From: Undibacter mobilis
Lineage (GTDB): Bacteria; Pseudomonadota; Alphaproteobacteria; Rhizobiales; Xanthobacteraceae
Assembly (NCBI RefSeq): GCF_003367195.1
Contig: NZ_QRGO01000001.1
Coordinates: 2,900,501 to 2,964,500 of the forward strand
Reading direction: 5' to 3'
Length of the DNA stretch: 64,000 bases
Shown: piece by piece, positions 51,841 through 62,104 of the stretch
How the letters are laid out: each line of letters opens with the position of its first letter
Position numbering within the stretch: position 1 is the stretch's first letter
Notes under the pieces: model-generated
Databases searched by the model: none
Told to the model about the DNA's origin: nothing
What the model saw: only the letters and a program-made list of their open reading frames with translations
Program-made: the position numbers and the translations under genes

Positions 51841-53793
51841 TCAGTCCCGGACTTTCACATAAGAGCCCGGCGCGTCCTCGATCGGCTCCAACTGGCCGCC
51901 GCCGATCGTGCGCGCCGGCACTTTCTCGTCGCTCAGCTGGCCAATCCAGTCGATCCAGTCCGGCCACCATGAGCCGGGGTGCTCGATCGCGGTCTTGAGC
52001 CACTGATCGACGTCATCGCCCTTGGGCGCTCCGCCAAGCCAGTACTGGTATTTGATCTTCGGACCTGGCGGGTTGATGACGCCGGCAATGTGGCCCGAGC
52101 CGGCGAGCACGTAGCGCACCGGACCGCCGAAGAACTGCGAGCCGTACAGCACCGATTTGGCCGGGGCGATGTGATCCTCGCGCGTCGCGAGATTGTAGAC
52201 CGGCACCGTGACGTCGCTGAGCTTGAGTTTGGTGCCAGCGATTTCCATCTCGCCTTTGGTGAGGCGGTTGGTTTGATAGCAGTTGCGCAGATAGAAAGAG
52301 TGGTTGGCCGCCGGCATGCGTGTGGCGTCCGAATTCCAATAGAGAAGATCGAACGGGTAGGGCTTCTTGCCCTTAAGGTAGTTGTTGACGACGTAAGGCC
52401 ACACCAGATCGTTCGAGCGCAGCATGTTGAACGTATTCGCCATGCGCGAGGCTTCGAGATAGCCCTGTTCCTGCATCTGCTGTTCAAGGGCGCGGATGCG
52501 ATCTTCATCAACGAAAATCTTGAGGTCGCCGGCGAAGGTGAAATCGACCTGCGCCGCGAACATCGTCGCAGAGACGACGCGATCCCGTTTCTGGGCTGCG
52601 AGCCAGGCCAAAGTCACGGCGAGCAGCGTGCCACCGACGCAGTAGCCGATGGTGTGGACCTTGCTCTCGCCGGTGATTTTCTCGATCACGTCCATGGCCT
52701 CGAGCGGGCCTTCCTTCATGTACTGCTCGAAGCTCTTCTGGGCGAGATGCGCGTCGGGATTGACCCATGAAATCACGAACACCGTGAAGCCGCGGTCGAC
52801 GCACCATTTGATGAAGGATTTTTCCGGCGTCAGGTCGAGGATGTAAAATTTGTTGATCCAGGGCGGCACGATCAGCAGCGGGACCTTGAGCACCTCGTCC
52901 GTCGTCGCTTCGTACTGGATGAGCTGCATCAGATCGTTCTGATAGATCACCTTGCCGGGCGTGAGTGCGAGGTTGCGGCCAACCTCAAAGTTGGAGGGAT
53001 CGGTCTGGCGGATCTTGAGATTGCCGTGCCCGGCGACGATGTCCTCGCTCAGCATCTGAAGGCCGTTGGCAAGGTTTTCGGCGTTCGAAGCGAGCGTCTC
53101 GCGCATCAGTTCGGGATTGGTCAGCACAAAATTGGACGGCGCTAGGGCATTGGCGAACTGCTTGATATAGAAATCGGCCTTGCGCCGCGTGAGCTCATCA
53201 ACGCCTTCGGCGTCGCTCACCAGCTTTTCGCTCCACTGCACCGTGAGCAGATAAAGTTGCTTGAGGAAGTCGTAGAACTGGTTCTGCGTCCATTCCGGAT
53301 CGGCGAAGCGCTTGTCTTTTGGATCGGCGGTGACGATCGGCGTGAATTCTTCGCCCGAGAGGCGATGCATCGCGCTCGCCCACAGATCCAGATAGGAACG
53401 GCCGATGTCCTGCTGCAGTTGCAACGTGCGCTCGGGGGCGGACAGCCAGTATTCGAGGACCTTGGAGACGGTCTTGACGATGTCGGCGATGTCGGCGGCG
53501 AAGGCGTCCTCGACCTTGCCTTCCTCGCGCGGCTTCATGTAGGCGGCCAGCGCCTTGCCACCTTGCTCGATGGCACGAGCGAGATTGCGCGAGAACACCT
53601 CGACATCGACGGAGCCGAACGCCATCTGCTCGGCGGACGCCTTGCCATTTCCGGATGTGGCGGTTTGCGCTTTGTCGTTACCGCGCTTGTCGGCGGCCGG
53701 TTTGGCGGCCACAGGCGGTTTGAGTGTCACGACATTGCCGGCCTCGTTTTCGGAGGCGGCTCGGGTCCCGGAACTGGGCGTTTCCATCGTCAT
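51841..53793 (-). CDS. phaC: Class I poly(3-hydroxyalkanoate) synthase
   Basis: Polymerises hydroxyacyl-CoA into storage polyester; 650 residues from ATG 53793 (GGGGA upstream), the second ATG being two codons on. The first 60 residues are disordered. The lipase-box-like GYCVGG carries nucleophile Cys385, and the acid and His are in REDHIAP and [12 protein letters not shown]. Class I is indicated by the length and the N-terminal domain ([15 protein letters not shown] [30 protein letters not shown]). Neither phaA, phaB nor phaR is adjacent. It converges on the Blh-like gene with only eight bases between stops. Confidence 0.95.
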   Translation of the reverse strand: MTMETPSSGTRAASENEAGNVVTLKPPVAAKPAADKRGNDKAQTATSGNGKASAEQMAFGSVDVEVFSRNLARAIEQGGKALAAYMKPREEGKVEDAFAADIADIVKTVSKVLEYWLSAPERTLQLQQDIGRSYLDLWASAMHRLSGEEFTPIVTADPKDKRFADPEWTQNQFYDFLKQLYLLTVQWSEKLVSDAEGVDELTRRKADFYIKQFANALAPSNFVLTNPELMRETLASNAENLANGLQMLSEDIVAGHGNLKIRQTDPSNFEVGRNLALTPGKVIYQNDLMQLIQYEATTDEVLKVPLLIVPPWINKFYILDLTPEKSFIKWCVDRGFTVFVISWVNPDAHLAQKSFEQYMKEGPLEAMDVIEKITGESKVHTIGYCVGGTLLAVTLAWLAAQKRDRVVSATMFAAQVDFTFAGDLKIFVDEDRIRALEQQMQEQGYLEASRMANTFNMLRSNDLVWPYVVNNYLKGKKPYPFDLLYWNSDATRMPAANHSFYLRNCYQTNRLTKGEMEIAGTKLKLSDVTVPVYNLATREDHIAPAKSVLYGSQFFGGPVRYVLAGSGHIAGVINPPGPKIKYQYWLGGAPKGDDVDQWLKTAIEHPGSWWPDWIDWIGQLSDEKVPARTIGGGQLEPIEDAPGSYVKVRD

Positions 53794-54015
53794 TCTTTGT
53801 TCGTCCCCGGGGCTCTCTTGGACCGGGTGCGCGAGGCATCGCAAGGCAGGATATTAGGCAAAATCACGCGCCATCGTCCCGAATGTTAGGCGACCCGCCC
53901 AACACCTTGCTGGCGCCATATTAGCCGGTTAGCGCGTTTATGCTATAATTCATTGAGTCTGCGTCGTTTTTTTGGCAATCGGCTTTCGGCAATGCAGCGA
54001 CATGCTGAGATTGTA

Positions 54016-54411
54016 ATGAGGTGCTTGGTGAGGATGTGGCGGCCATCGACCATGGTGCTGGCGATTGCAGTACCGCTGGGTGCCCAACTGGCGCTGTCCG
54101 GCTGCGCCGCCGGCGGTATGGGCGATCAACTGCCGCATGCGATGGGCGGTCTGCCGCAAAGCGCGCCGGCGCGGCCCGACAAGCCCTATGCCTATCCGGG
54201 CGTTTACGACACGCCGGCCGCGCGCAGCACCAAGCCGCTCGATGACACCGAGCAACTCAGGCTGCAACGGGAGCTTCAGGGCGTGCGCGACCGCCAGGAA
54301 AAAGTGACGGCCGACCCGGACGCGCCGCCGCCGGCGGACCAAAAGCCCACTAAAAAGAACGCCACCGGCCCGAAATCCGGGCAGGCCACTGGCGCAAAAA
54401 CGAACCCGTGA
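54016..54411 (+). CDS. Small lipoprotein, unknown
   Basis: About 131 residues. A hydrophobic signal ends in the lipobox LALSGCAAG, so the mature chain would be lipidated at that Cys. The rest is short, Pro/Lys/Ala-rich and largely disordered (KPYAYPGVYDTPAARSTKPL; DRQEKVTADPDAPPPADQK). Several in-frame starts exist (53953 TTG, 54016 ATG, 54034 ATG) with no decisive ribosome site. It reads toward alaC, 70 bases on. Function unknown; in Bradyrhizobium relatives a similar lipoprotein precedes the aminotransferase, from memory. Confidence 0.68.
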   Translation: MRCLVRMWRPSTMVLAIAVPLGAQLALSGCAAGGMGDQLPHAMGGLPQSAPARPDKPYAYPGVYDTPAARSTKPLDDTEQLRLQRELQGVRDRQEKVTADPDAPPPADQKPTKKNATGPKSGQATGAKTNP

Positions 54412-54481
54412 TAAAAGCCAGCCGGGGTTACCAAGGCCAGCCGGAGAGGGCGGCCCAGGCTCCAGCCAAGGTCTGAGAACG

Positions 54482-55699
54482 ATGGAAGAATTCTACCGAA
54501 TCCGCCGCCTGCCGCCCTATGTCTTCGAAGAGGTGAATCGCGCCAAGGCCAAGGCTCGGAACGCCGGCGCAGATATCATCGACCTCGGCATGGGCAACCC
54601 GGACTTGCCGGCGCCGCAGCACGTTCTCGACAAGCTCAAAGAGACGCTCGGCAAGCCGCGTACCGACCGCTATTCCGCCTCGCGCGGCATTCCCGGCCTG
54701 CGCAAGGCCCAGGCCGCCTATTACGAGCGCCGCTTCGGCGTGAAGCTCAATGCCGATACCCAGGTGGTCGCCACCTTGGGTTCGAAGGAAGGCTTTGCCA
54801 ACATGGCGCAGGCCATCACGGCGCCGGGCGACGTCATCATCGTGCCCGACCCGAGCTATCCGATTCACGCGTTCGGCTTCCTGATGGCCGGCGGCGTCAT
54901 TCGTTCGGTGTCGTCGGACCCGACGCCGGATTTCTTCGTCCAGGTCGAGCGTGCGATCCGTCACTCGATTCCGAAGCCGATCGCCATCGTCGTCTGCTAT
55001 CCGTCTAACCCGACCGCCTTCGTGGCCAGCCTCGACTTCTACAAGGACCTCGTCGCCTTCGCGAAGAAGCACGAGATCTTCATCCTGTCGGATCTGGCTT
55101 ACGCCGAGGTCTTCTTCGACAACGACCCGCCGCCGTCGGTGCTGCAGGTGCCCGGCGCCATCGATGTCGCCGTCGAGTTCACCTCGATGTCCAAGACGTT
55201 CTCGATGGCCGGCTGGCGCATGGGCTTTGCCGTCGGCAATGACCGGCTGATCGCCGCGCTGGGCCGCGTGAAGTCCTATCTCGATTACGGCGCCTTCACG
55301 CCGATCCAGGTCGCGGCTGCTGCCGCGCTCAACGGCCCGGACGATTGCGTGCGCGAGATGCGCGCCATCTACACCAAACGCCGCGACGTCATGGTCGACA
55401 GCTTCTCGCGTGCGGGATGGGACGTGCCGCCGCCGACCGCGTCGATGTTCGCCTGGTCGCCGATCCCCGAACCGTTCCGCAGTATGGGCTCGGTCGAGTT
55501 TGCCAAGCTTCTGGTCGAGAAAGCCGAAGTCGCCGTGTCGCCCGGCACCGGCTTCGGCGAGCGCGGCGAAGGCTATGTGCGCATTGCGCTGGTCGAGAAC
55601 GAACAGCGCATTCGTCAGGCTGCCCGCAACATCAAGAAATTCCTCGAGACGGCGCCGACACAGCTTCACAACGTCGTGCCGCTGGCGAACCGGCGCTAA
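54482..55699 (+). CDS. alaC: Alanine-type class I/II aminotransferase AlaC
   Basis: 405 residues, close to E. coli AlaC in FYRIRRLPPYVF, IIDLGMGNPDLPAP, TDRYSASRGIPGLRKA, VVATLGSKEGFANM, VPDPSYPIHAFG and VCYPSNPTA. The PLP lysine is in SMSKTFSMAGWRMGF. AlaC makes alanine from pyruvate and glutamate. The start ATG lies in a weak context. Its stop is five bases before hom, so alaC-hom-glpX form a likely operon. LL-diaminopimelate aminotransferase annotation is common for this family but not supported better here. Confidence 0.9.
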   Translation: MEEFYRIRRLPPYVFEEVNRAKAKARNAGADIIDLGMGNPDLPAPQHVLDKLKETLGKPRTDRYSASRGIPGLRKAQAAYYERRFGVKLNADTQVVATLGSKEGFANMAQAITAPGDVIIVPDPSYPIHAFGFLMAGGVIRSVSSDPTPDFFVQVERAIRHSIPKPIAIVVCYPSNPTAFVASLDFYKDLVAFAKKHEIFILSDLAYAEVFFDNDPPPSVLQVPGAIDVAVEFTSMSKTFSMAGWRMGFAVGNDRLIAALGRVKSYLDYGAFTPIQVAAAAALNGPDDCVREMRAIYTKRRDVMVDSFSRAGWDVPPPTASMFAWSPIPEPFRSMGSVEFAKLLVEKAEVAVSPGTGFGERGEGYVRIALVENEQRIRQAARNIKKFLETAPTQLHNVVPLANRR

Positions 55700-55703
55700 T
55701 TCC

Positions 55704-57014
55704 ATGGTCGAAACGTTGAGAGTAGGGGTTGCCGGCCTCGGCACCGTGGGGGCTGCCTTGATCGCCCAGATCGGGAAGCAGCGCGAGGCTATCGCCGCGC
55801 GCTGCGGCCGCCGCATCGAGGTGGTCGCGGTGTCGGCTCGCTCGCGCAATAAGAACCGCGGCGTCGACCTCAAGAAGATGAAGTGGTTTTCGGACCCGGT
55901 CGAGCTTGCCGGCTTCGACGGCATCGACGTCTTCGTCGAGCTGATGGGCGGCTCGGGCGATCCGGCCAAGACCGCGGTCGAATACGCGCTCGCCTCCGGC
56001 AAGTCGGTGGTCACCGCCAACAAGGCGCTGCTGGCCAAGCACGGCTTCAAGCTGGCGCAGCTGGCCGAAAAGGCCGGCGTCGCGCTCAACTATGAAGCCG
56101 CGGTCGGCGCCGCCATTCCGGTGATCAAGACCTTGCGCGAGGGGCTTGCCGGCAATTCGATCAACCGCGTCTACGGCATTCTCAACGGCACCTGCAATTA
56201 CATCCTCACCCGGATGGAGCAGGAGGGCTTGTCCTATGCCGACTGTCTGGCCGATGCGCAGCGCCTCGGTTATGCCGAAGCCGATCCGACCTTCGACGTC
56301 GAAGGCTACGACACCGCCCAGAAGCTGGCGCTGCTTGCGAGCCTCGCCTTCGGCACCAAGGTCGATGAGGGTGCCATCTATGTCGAGGGCATTTCCTCGA
56401 TTGCGCCGGCCGATCTCGCGGCCGCCGACGAGCTTGGCTACCGCATCAAGCTGCTCGGCGTTGCCGTGCGCACGGGCAAGGGCATCGAGCAGCGCGTGCA
56501 TCCGACCATGGTGCGCAAGGACTCTTCGATCGCGCAGGTGATGGGCGTCACCAACGCCGTCACCATCGACGCCGAGGGCATCAACCCGATCACGCTGGTT
56601 GGTCCCGGTGCCGGCGGCGCCGCGACTGCCTCCGCCGTGCTGTCCGACATCGCCGATGTGGCGCGGGGTCTGAAAGCGCCGCCGTTCGGCCGGCCGACCG
56701 GTAAGCTTGTCGCCGTGCAGAAGGCGCCGATGCAGCGCCACGAAGGCGGTTACTACATCCGCCTCGAAGCGCGCGACAAGCCGGGTACGGCGGCGACCAT
56801 CGCCACCAGGCTCGCCGAGCAGGAGATTTCGCTGGAGTCTATCGTGCAGCGTCATCCCAAGGGCGAAGTGCCGAAGTCGAAAAACGGCTCGGTGCCGGTT
56901 ATTCTTATTACCTACGCCACATCCGAAGATGCAGTGCGCAAGGCGCTCGCCGCCGTAGGCCGCGACAAGGTGATCTCGGGCCGGCCGCAGGTCATCCGCA
57001 TCGAGAAGAATTAG
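55704..57014 (+). CDS. hom: Homoserine dehydrogenase
   Basis: 436 residues, ATG 55704 (MVETLRVGVAGLG), usual for the Hom family with a C-terminal regulatory domain. It reduces aspartate semialdehyde to homoserine on the threonine/methionine path. The nucleotide loop is GVAGLGTVGAAL. The substrate motif is VVTANKALLAKHG, with YEAAVGAAIPVIKTL and GILNGTCNYILTRM. The ACT domain (about 355-430, YYIRLEARDKPGTAATIAT) offers feedback control by threonine. It lies between alaC and glpX, as in other Hyphomicrobiales. Confidence 0.96.
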   Translation: MVETLRVGVAGLGTVGAALIAQIGKQREAIAARCGRRIEVVAVSARSRNKNRGVDLKKMKWFSDPVELAGFDGIDVFVELMGGSGDPAKTAVEYALASGKSVVTANKALLAKHGFKLAQLAEKAGVALNYEAAVGAAIPVIKTLREGLAGNSINRVYGILNGTCNYILTRMEQEGLSYADCLADAQRLGYAEADPTFDVEGYDTAQKLALLASLAFGTKVDEGAIYVEGISSIAPADLAAADELGYRIKLLGVAVRTGKGIEQRVHPTMVRKDSSIAQVMGVTNAVTIDAEGINPITLVGPGAGGAATASAVLSDIADVARGLKAPPFGRPTGKLVAVQKAPMQRHEGGYYIRLEARDKPGTAATIATRLAEQEISLESIVQRHPKGEVPKSKNGSVPVILITYATSEDAVRKALAAVGRDKVISGRPQVIRIEKN

Positions 57015-57036
57015 TCAGTTACGAGGGGACCATCCG

Positions 57037-58029
57037 ATGGCTTCGATTACCATTCAGCCCGAACTGCTGCTGGAGCGCATTCTGACGCTGGAGATCGTGC
57101 GCGTGACCGAACGCGCGGCGGTGTCGGCGGCGCGGCTGCGCGGCCGCGGGCTGGACAAGGCCTCCGATCAGGCGGCGGTGGACGCTATGCGGCGTGAGCT
57201 CAACAAGCTGCCGATCGACGGCACCGTGGTGATCGGCGAGGGCGAGATCGACGAAGCGCCGATGCTGTTCATCGGCGAGAAGGTCGGCAACAAGTCGGGC
57301 CCGAAGGTCGATATCGCCGTCGATCCGCTCGAAGGCACTGTGCTGTGCGCCAAGAACATGCCGGGCTCGATCGCCACTATCGCCATGGCCGACGGCGGCA
57401 CGCTGCTGCACGCGCCGGACTGCTACATGGACAAGATCGCCATCGGCCCGGGCTATCCCAAGGGCACCGTCGATCTCGACGCGCCGGTTGAAGAGAACAT
57501 CATCAACCTCGCCAAGGCCAAGGGCGTGAAGCCGTCAGAGATTACGGCGATCCTGCTCGACCGTCCGCGCCATGCCGACAAGATCGCGGCGATCCGCAAG
57601 ATCGGCGCCGCGGTGTCGCTGATTTCCGACGGCGACGTTGCCGGCGTCATTCACTGCGCCGAGGCCAAGACCGGCATCGATATCTATCTCGGCTCGGGCG
57701 GCGCCCCCGAAGGCGTGCTGTCGGCGGCGGCGTTGCGCTGCATCGGCGGCCAGATGCAGACGCGTCTGGTCATCGACACCGAGGCGCTGCAGGAGCGCAT
57801 CAAGAAGATGGGCATCAAGGATGCCAAGAAGAAATACGAGATCGAGGACATGGTGAAGGGCGACTGCCTGTTTGCCGCCACCGGCGTCACCACTGGTGCG
57901 ATGCTCAAGGGTGTCGTGTTCGGCAAGGATGTGATCGAGACAGAGACCGTGGTCATGCGTTCGACCACCGGCACCGTCCGCCGCGTTATCGCCGAGCACC
58001 GCCAGCTCGAGAAGTTTCATCTGGATTGA
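57037..58029 (+). CDS. glpX: Fructose-1,6-bisphosphatase class II
   Basis: 330 residues, ATG 57037 with GAGGGG upstream. Gluconeogenic phosphatase of the GlpX family, dependent on Mn or Mg. Metal and substrate motifs are VIGEGEIDEAPMLFIGEKVG, AVDPLEGT, GAAVSLISDGDVAG, YLGSGGAPEGVLSAAALRC and TGVTTGAML. It is 22 bases after hom and reads on, ending in a copy of the 103-bp repeat. The class I enzyme Fbp is not in the window. Confidence 0.95.
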   Translation: MASITIQPELLLERILTLEIVRVTERAAVSAARLRGRGLDKASDQAAVDAMRRELNKLPIDGTVVIGEGEIDEAPMLFIGEKVGNKSGPKVDIAVDPLEGTVLCAKNMPGSIATIAMADGGTLLHAPDCYMDKIAIGPGYPKGTVDLDAPVEENIINLAKAKGVKPSEITAILLDRPRHADKIAAIRKIGAAVSLISDGDVAGVIHCAEAKTGIDIYLGSGGAPEGVLSAAALRCIGGQMQTRLVIDTEALQERIKKMGIKDAKKKYEIEDMVKGDCLFAATGVTTGAMLKGVVFGKDVIETETVVMRSTTGTVRRVIAEHRQLEKFHLD

Positions 58030-58047
58030 GTCGTAGACCTCGCCGCT

Positions 58048-58150
58048 GTCATTTCGGGGCGAGACCGTAAGGTCGCGAGCCCGAAATCCACATCCCCAGC
58101 GCTGCGGCGTATGGATTCCGGGCCCGCCACTGCGCGGCGTCCCGACATGA
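58048..58150. repeat. Intergenic palindromic repeat, copy 3 (103 bp, diverged)
   Basis: Starts GTCATTTCGGGG and ends in CCCGACATGAT, 19 bases after the glpX stop. Inner arms (CCCGAAATCCA and TGGATTCCGGGC) keep the pattern with mismatches. Same length as copies 1 and 2. It lies between glpX and recJ. Confidence 0.7.
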
Positions 58151-58219
58151 TGGTGCCGGCTATACACAGGCCGTCCGCGCCGCCGTGCAGCGGCTCCTTA
58201 AACCTCCTATATTCCCGGC

Positions 58220-60031
58220 ATGGCCCTGCCTGCCGCCAGCTTCGACGATCGCGACCGCTGTTTCCTCGGCGTGGAGAAATCCGCGACCGGACGGGCCTGG
58301 CGCGACCGGCTCGACGATCGCGGGCTCGCCCGCGCCACCACCATCACGCAGCGCCTCGGCACGCCGGAATTGCTGGCGCGGGTGCTGGCCGGGCGGAATG
58401 TCGAAGTCGATGAGGTCGAGGCCTATCTCGATCCGACGGTGAAGAACCTGATGCCGGACCCGTCGGTGCTCACCGCCATGGATGCGGCGGCGGCGAGGCT
58501 TGCGGATGCCGTTCAGCGCGGTGAGAAGGTCGCGATCTTTGGCGACTACGACGTCGACGGTGCGACCTCGTCGGCTTTGCTGGCGCGTTATCTCCGGCAA
58601 TGCGGGCTCGATCCGATCGTCCACATTCCCGATCGCATTTTCGAAGGCTACGGCCCGAACGCGGACGCCATCCGCTCCTTCGCCGAGCGTGGTGCGACTC
58701 TGCTGGTCACGGTCGATTGCGGCACCACGAGCCATGTCGTGCTCACGGAAGCTGCGGCGCTCGGCCTGCAAAGCATCGTGCTCGATCACCATCTTGCCGA
58801 TGAAGTGCTGCCCCCCGCGGTGGCGGTGGTGAACGCCAACCGCGCCGACGACATCTCCGGGCTCGGCTATCTCGCCGCCTGCGGCATTGTGTTCATGACT
58901 TTGGTGGCGCTGACACGCGAGCTGCGCCGCCGCGGCTATTTCGACGCACGCAAGGCGCCCGATCTGCTGTCGATGCTCGATCTGGTTGCGCTCGGCACCG
59001 TCGCCGATGTCGTGCCGCTCAAGGGGCTCAACCGCGCCTTCGTCGCCAAGGGGCTCATTGCCATGCGCCGCCGCGAGCAGGTGGGGCTCACCGCGTTGAT
59101 GGACGCTGCGCGTCTGAATGGCCCGCCGGAGGCGTTTCATCTCGGTTTCCTGCTGGGCCCGCGCATCAATGCCGGCGGCCGCATTGGCCGCGCTGATCTC
59201 GGTGTGCGCTTGATGCTGGAAGACGACGCCACCGAAGCGGCGCGCATCGCCGTCGAACTCGACCGGCTCAATCACGAGCGTCGCACCATCGAGGTGGCGG
59301 CGGTGGAGCAGGCCGAGGCCGAGGCGCTGGCCGCGCTCGGGCTGGAAGAGAAGGGCGCAGTGGTCGTCACGGCGCAGGCCGGCTGGCATCCGGGCGTCGT
59401 CGGTCTGGTTGCGGCGCGGCTGAAGGAGCGCTTCGGCCGGCCGGCATTTGCGATCTCGCTGGAGCCCGGCGGGACCGGCACCGGCTCGGGCCGCTCCATT
59501 GCCGGCGTTGATCTCGGCCGCGCCGTGCGTGAGGCGGTGCATCAAGGCCTGCTGGTGAAGGGCGGTGGCCACGCCATGGCCGCCGGCATCACTGTGCGCA
59601 AGGACGGTCTAGGGCCGTTCCGCGCCTTTATGGAAGAGACGTTGTCGGCGGCGGTTGAGGCGGCGCGGCGCGAGACCGCGCTGTTCGTCGACGGCGCGGT
59701 TAGCGCCGGCGGCGTCAATCCCGATCTCTGCGCCATGCTGGCGACAGCCGGGCCCTATGGCGCCGGCAATCCGGAGCCGGTGCTGGCGTTGCCGTCGCAC
59801 ACATTGGCCTATGTCGACAAAGTCGGCGAGAACCACATCCGCGCGCGCTTCAAGTCGGGCGATGGCCAGTTCGTCAACGCCATCTGCTTCCGCTGCGTCG
59901 GCACGCCGCTCGGCAACGCTTTGCTCGACAACCGTGGCCGCGCGATGCATGTCGCCGGATATCTCAGTGTCGATCGCTGGCAGGGCGTCGAACGCGTGCA
60001 GATGCGGATCGTGGATGTGGCGTTAGCCTGA
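58220..60031 (+). CDS. recJ: Single-stranded-DNA-specific exonuclease RecJ
   Basis: 603 residues, ATG 58220; 5'-3' exonuclease for recombinational repair and mismatch repair. DHH-family motifs are FGDYDVDGATSSALL (I), TVDCGTTSH (II), LDHH (III, giving DHHLADE), NANRADD and the late GGRIGRADLGVRL region. The DHHA1 domain is VKGGGHAMAAGIT. The ribosome site is weak. Its last nine bases overlap the 3' end of the convergent photolyase gene. Confidence 0.95.
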   Translation: MALPAASFDDRDRCFLGVEKSATGRAWRDRLDDRGLARATTITQRLGTPELLARVLAGRNVEVDEVEAYLDPTVKNLMPDPSVLTAMDAAAARLADAVQRGEKVAIFGDYDVDGATSSALLARYLRQCGLDPIVHIPDRIFEGYGPNADAIRSFAERGATLLVTVDCGTTSHVVLTEAAALGLQSIVLDHHLADEVLPPAVAVVNANRADDISGLGYLAACGIVFMTLVALTRELRRRGYFDARKAPDLLSMLDLVALGTVADVVPLKGLNRAFVAKGLIAMRRREQVGLTALMDAARLNGPPEAFHLGFLLGPRINAGGRIGRADLGVRLMLEDDATEAARIAVELDRLNHERRTIEVAAVEQAEAEALAALGLEEKGAVVVTAQAGWHPGVVGLVAARLKERFGRPAFAISLEPGGTGTGSGRSIAGVDLGRAVREAVHQGLLVKGGGHAMAAGITVRKDGLGPFRAFMEETLSAAVEAARRETALFVDGAVSAGGVNPDLCAMLATAGPYGAGNPEPVLALPSHTLAYVDKVGENHIRARFKSGDGQFVNAICFRCVGTPLGNALLDNRGRAMHVAGYLSVDRWQGVERVQMRIVDVALA

Positions 60032-61435
60032 ATTCCGCACTTTCTTGTATCCGTCCAAGGCCGCCTTGCGCGCTTCGTCATGGTCGACAATGGGCTTCGG
60101 ATACGTCTCGCCGAGGATGACCCGCGCGGCTTTTAGCGTATCCGCGTCGGCCTTCCATGGCGCATGGATAAATTTGTCCGGCAGCTTCGATAGCTCCGGG
60201 CACCAGCGCCGCACATAACCACCGTCCGGATCGAACTTCTCGCCCTGGGCCACTGGATTGAAGATGCGGAAATAGGGCGAGGCATCGGCGCCGGAGCCGG
60301 CGACCCACTGCCAGCCGGCCGCGTTGTTGGCGAGGTCAGCATCGACCAATGTGTCCCAGAACCACTGTTCGCCGAGCCGCCAGTCGAGTCGCAGATGCTT
60401 GATCAGGAAGCTCGCCGCGATCATGCGCACGCGGTTGTGCATGAAGCCGGTGGTCCATAGCTCGCGCATGCCGGCATCGACCAGCGGATAGCCGGTCGCG
60501 CCGCGCTGCCACGCATTCAGGTCTGTCGTGTTGCTGCGCCAGGGATAGGCATCGAAGGCCGGACGCCAGTTCGCGTCCGGCAGTGTGGGAAAATGATAGA
60601 GCAGGTGGTGAGCAAATTCCCGCCAGCCGATCTCGCTCATGAACTTGGCGATGCTCGCGCTTTTCACCCTGTCTTCCTGGTAAGCCGCCAGCCGCGCATG
60701 AATCTGCCGCGGCGAGATTTCGCCGAAGTGCAGGTGCGGCGACAGTCGTGAGGTTGAAAGCTTGTCGGGCCGGTCGCGCATCGCGCTATATGTTGCAAGG
60801 TCATTGCTGACGAAGTGGTCGAAGCGATCCAGCGCGCCGTGTTCGCCCGGTGTCCACTGTTCGGCAAAGCCGGCGGCCCAGTTGGGCCTGGCTGGCAGCA
60901 ACTTCCAGTCGCTGAGCTTGTCGCTCGAAGCGAGTCCGTCCGCGTCGATGTTTTTCGGCTTGGCCACGGGCGCTGCGAAGCCGTGTGCCTGTGCCGCGCG
61001 CCAATAAGGCGTGAACACCTTGTAGGGTCCGCCGCCGCCGGTCTTGATATCCCATGGCTCGACGAGCAGCGCGGCGTTGAAGCTTTCGGCGGTGACGCCG
61101 TCTTTCTTCAAGCGTTCCTTGATCGCGGTATCGCGCGCGATGGCGTGCGGATCGTAGCAGCGGTTCCAGACCACGGCGGCTGCTCGGCCTTCGGCCACGA
61201 GCATCGGCAGGATGGTCTTCGGATCGCCGCGATAGAACGACAGCGCCCCTAACTGCTCGCGCAGAGCGGTGAGGCTGTGATGCAGCCACCACAGGCTGGC
61301 GGCGCCGGGTCGCCATGTCTTGTCGCTGTCATCAAGAATGAAAACCGGAATAACGCGGCCGCGCGCAACCGCCGCCGCAAGGGCCGGGTTGTCATGAAGC
61401 CGCAGATCCTGGCGGAACCAGACGATCGTTGTCAT
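60023..61435 (-). CDS. phrB: Deoxyribodipyrimidine photolyase (class I)
   Basis: 470 residues, ATG 61435. Uses light and FAD to split cyclobutane pyrimidine dimers. The N-terminal antenna domain reads IVWFRQDLRLHDNPAL and the FAD domain has TSRLSPHLHFGEIS, WREFAHHLLYHFP, ATGYPLVDAGMRELWTTG, HNRVRMIAASFLIKHLRLDW and NNAAGWQWVAGSGADASPYF. It is complete and not a cryptochrome on these motifs. The 9-base tail-to-tail overlap with recJ is compact but not unusual. Confidence 0.95.
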   Translation of the reverse strand: MTTIVWFRQDLRLHDNPALAAAVARGRVIPVFILDDSDKTWRPGAASLWWLHHSLTALREQLGALSFYRGDPKTILPMLVAEGRAAAVVWNRCYDPHAIARDTAIKERLKKDGVTAESFNAALLVEPWDIKTGGGGPYKVFTPYWRAAQAHGFAAPVAKPKNIDADGLASSDKLSDWKLLPARPNWAAGFAEQWTPGEHGALDRFDHFVSNDLATYSAMRDRPDKLSTSRLSPHLHFGEISPRQIHARLAAYQEDRVKSASIAKFMSEIGWREFAHHLLYHFPTLPDANWRPAFDAYPWRSNTTDLNAWQRGATGYPLVDAGMRELWTTGFMHNRVRMIAASFLIKHLRLDWRLGEQWFWDTLVDADLANNAAGWQWVAGSGADASPYFRIFNPVAQGEKFDPDGGYVRRWCPELSKLPDKFIHAPWKADADTLKAARVILGETYPKPIVDHDEARKAALDGYKKVRNSG

Positions 61436-61495
61436 GCGCCGGTTATACGAGGGCGGAGGGCTCTCGGATCAAGCAGCACGACAAGTTCGGGAGAA

Positions 61496-61825
61496 TTATT
61501 GGTTAAGCAGCGCGGCGCGGCTGGCCGCCGGAATGATTCGGCGCGACGGCTTGCGCTCGACCACGATGGTGCGCGGAGCCGCAGCCGAGCCGGTAAACAC
61601 CACCGACTTGTTCGGCTCTTTACGCGGCGGCGCCATCTTGAGAATCTCGGCGCGAACCTGATCGATCGGCAGGCCCATCAGCGAAGCGGCGAACTCGGCT
61701 TGCTGGTCGATATCTTCAATGAATCCTCTGGCGGCTTCGATGGCCTCCGCAAGCGTCGGCTTTTCTTCGCGCACGCGGCGCTTGCCGTACTTGGTGTTCC
61801 AGCTTTCGTTATTGTTTTTGCTCAT
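61496..61825 (-). CDS. Conserved small protein of unknown function
   Basis: 109 residues from ATG 61825. A basic head (SKNNNESWNTKYGKRRVREE) is followed by a helical middle (KPTLAEAIEAARGFIEDIDQ, then QAEFAASLMGLPIDQVRAEIL) and a disordered tail with VVERKPSRRIIPAASRA. I recognise it as a widespread Hyphomicrobiales hypothetical; no domain is named. It is upstream of the photolyase on the same strand, 60 bases away. Confidence 0.75.
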   Translation of the reverse strand: MSKNNNESWNTKYGKRRVREEKPTLAEAIEAARGFIEDIDQQAEFAASLMGLPIDQVRAEILKMAPPRKEPNKSVVFTGSAAAPRTIVVERKPSRRIIPAASRAALLNQ

Positions 61826-62104
61826 GATTTCGCCCGGGGCACTTTGAATCGGCGGCACTATGGCCGATCTTGTGCGTTGCAGCAAATCAACCCTGACCCT
61901 ACCGAAATGGGCAGCAAGGCCGTCCGTCTGCTTCTGACGTCAGTCCTTGGCCGATGGAAGCGCCGGTTTTGTGGCAACGCGTCGCCACAGCGGTAGATTC
62001 GTACCAAGTTGTGCGCAAGCTGATGCACAGTGATTGCCAGTGTTCATCGCCGCGTCCGACAATCCTGCCATTCTGTAGTCAATCGTGAGCAGGGGCGTCA
62101 GGCA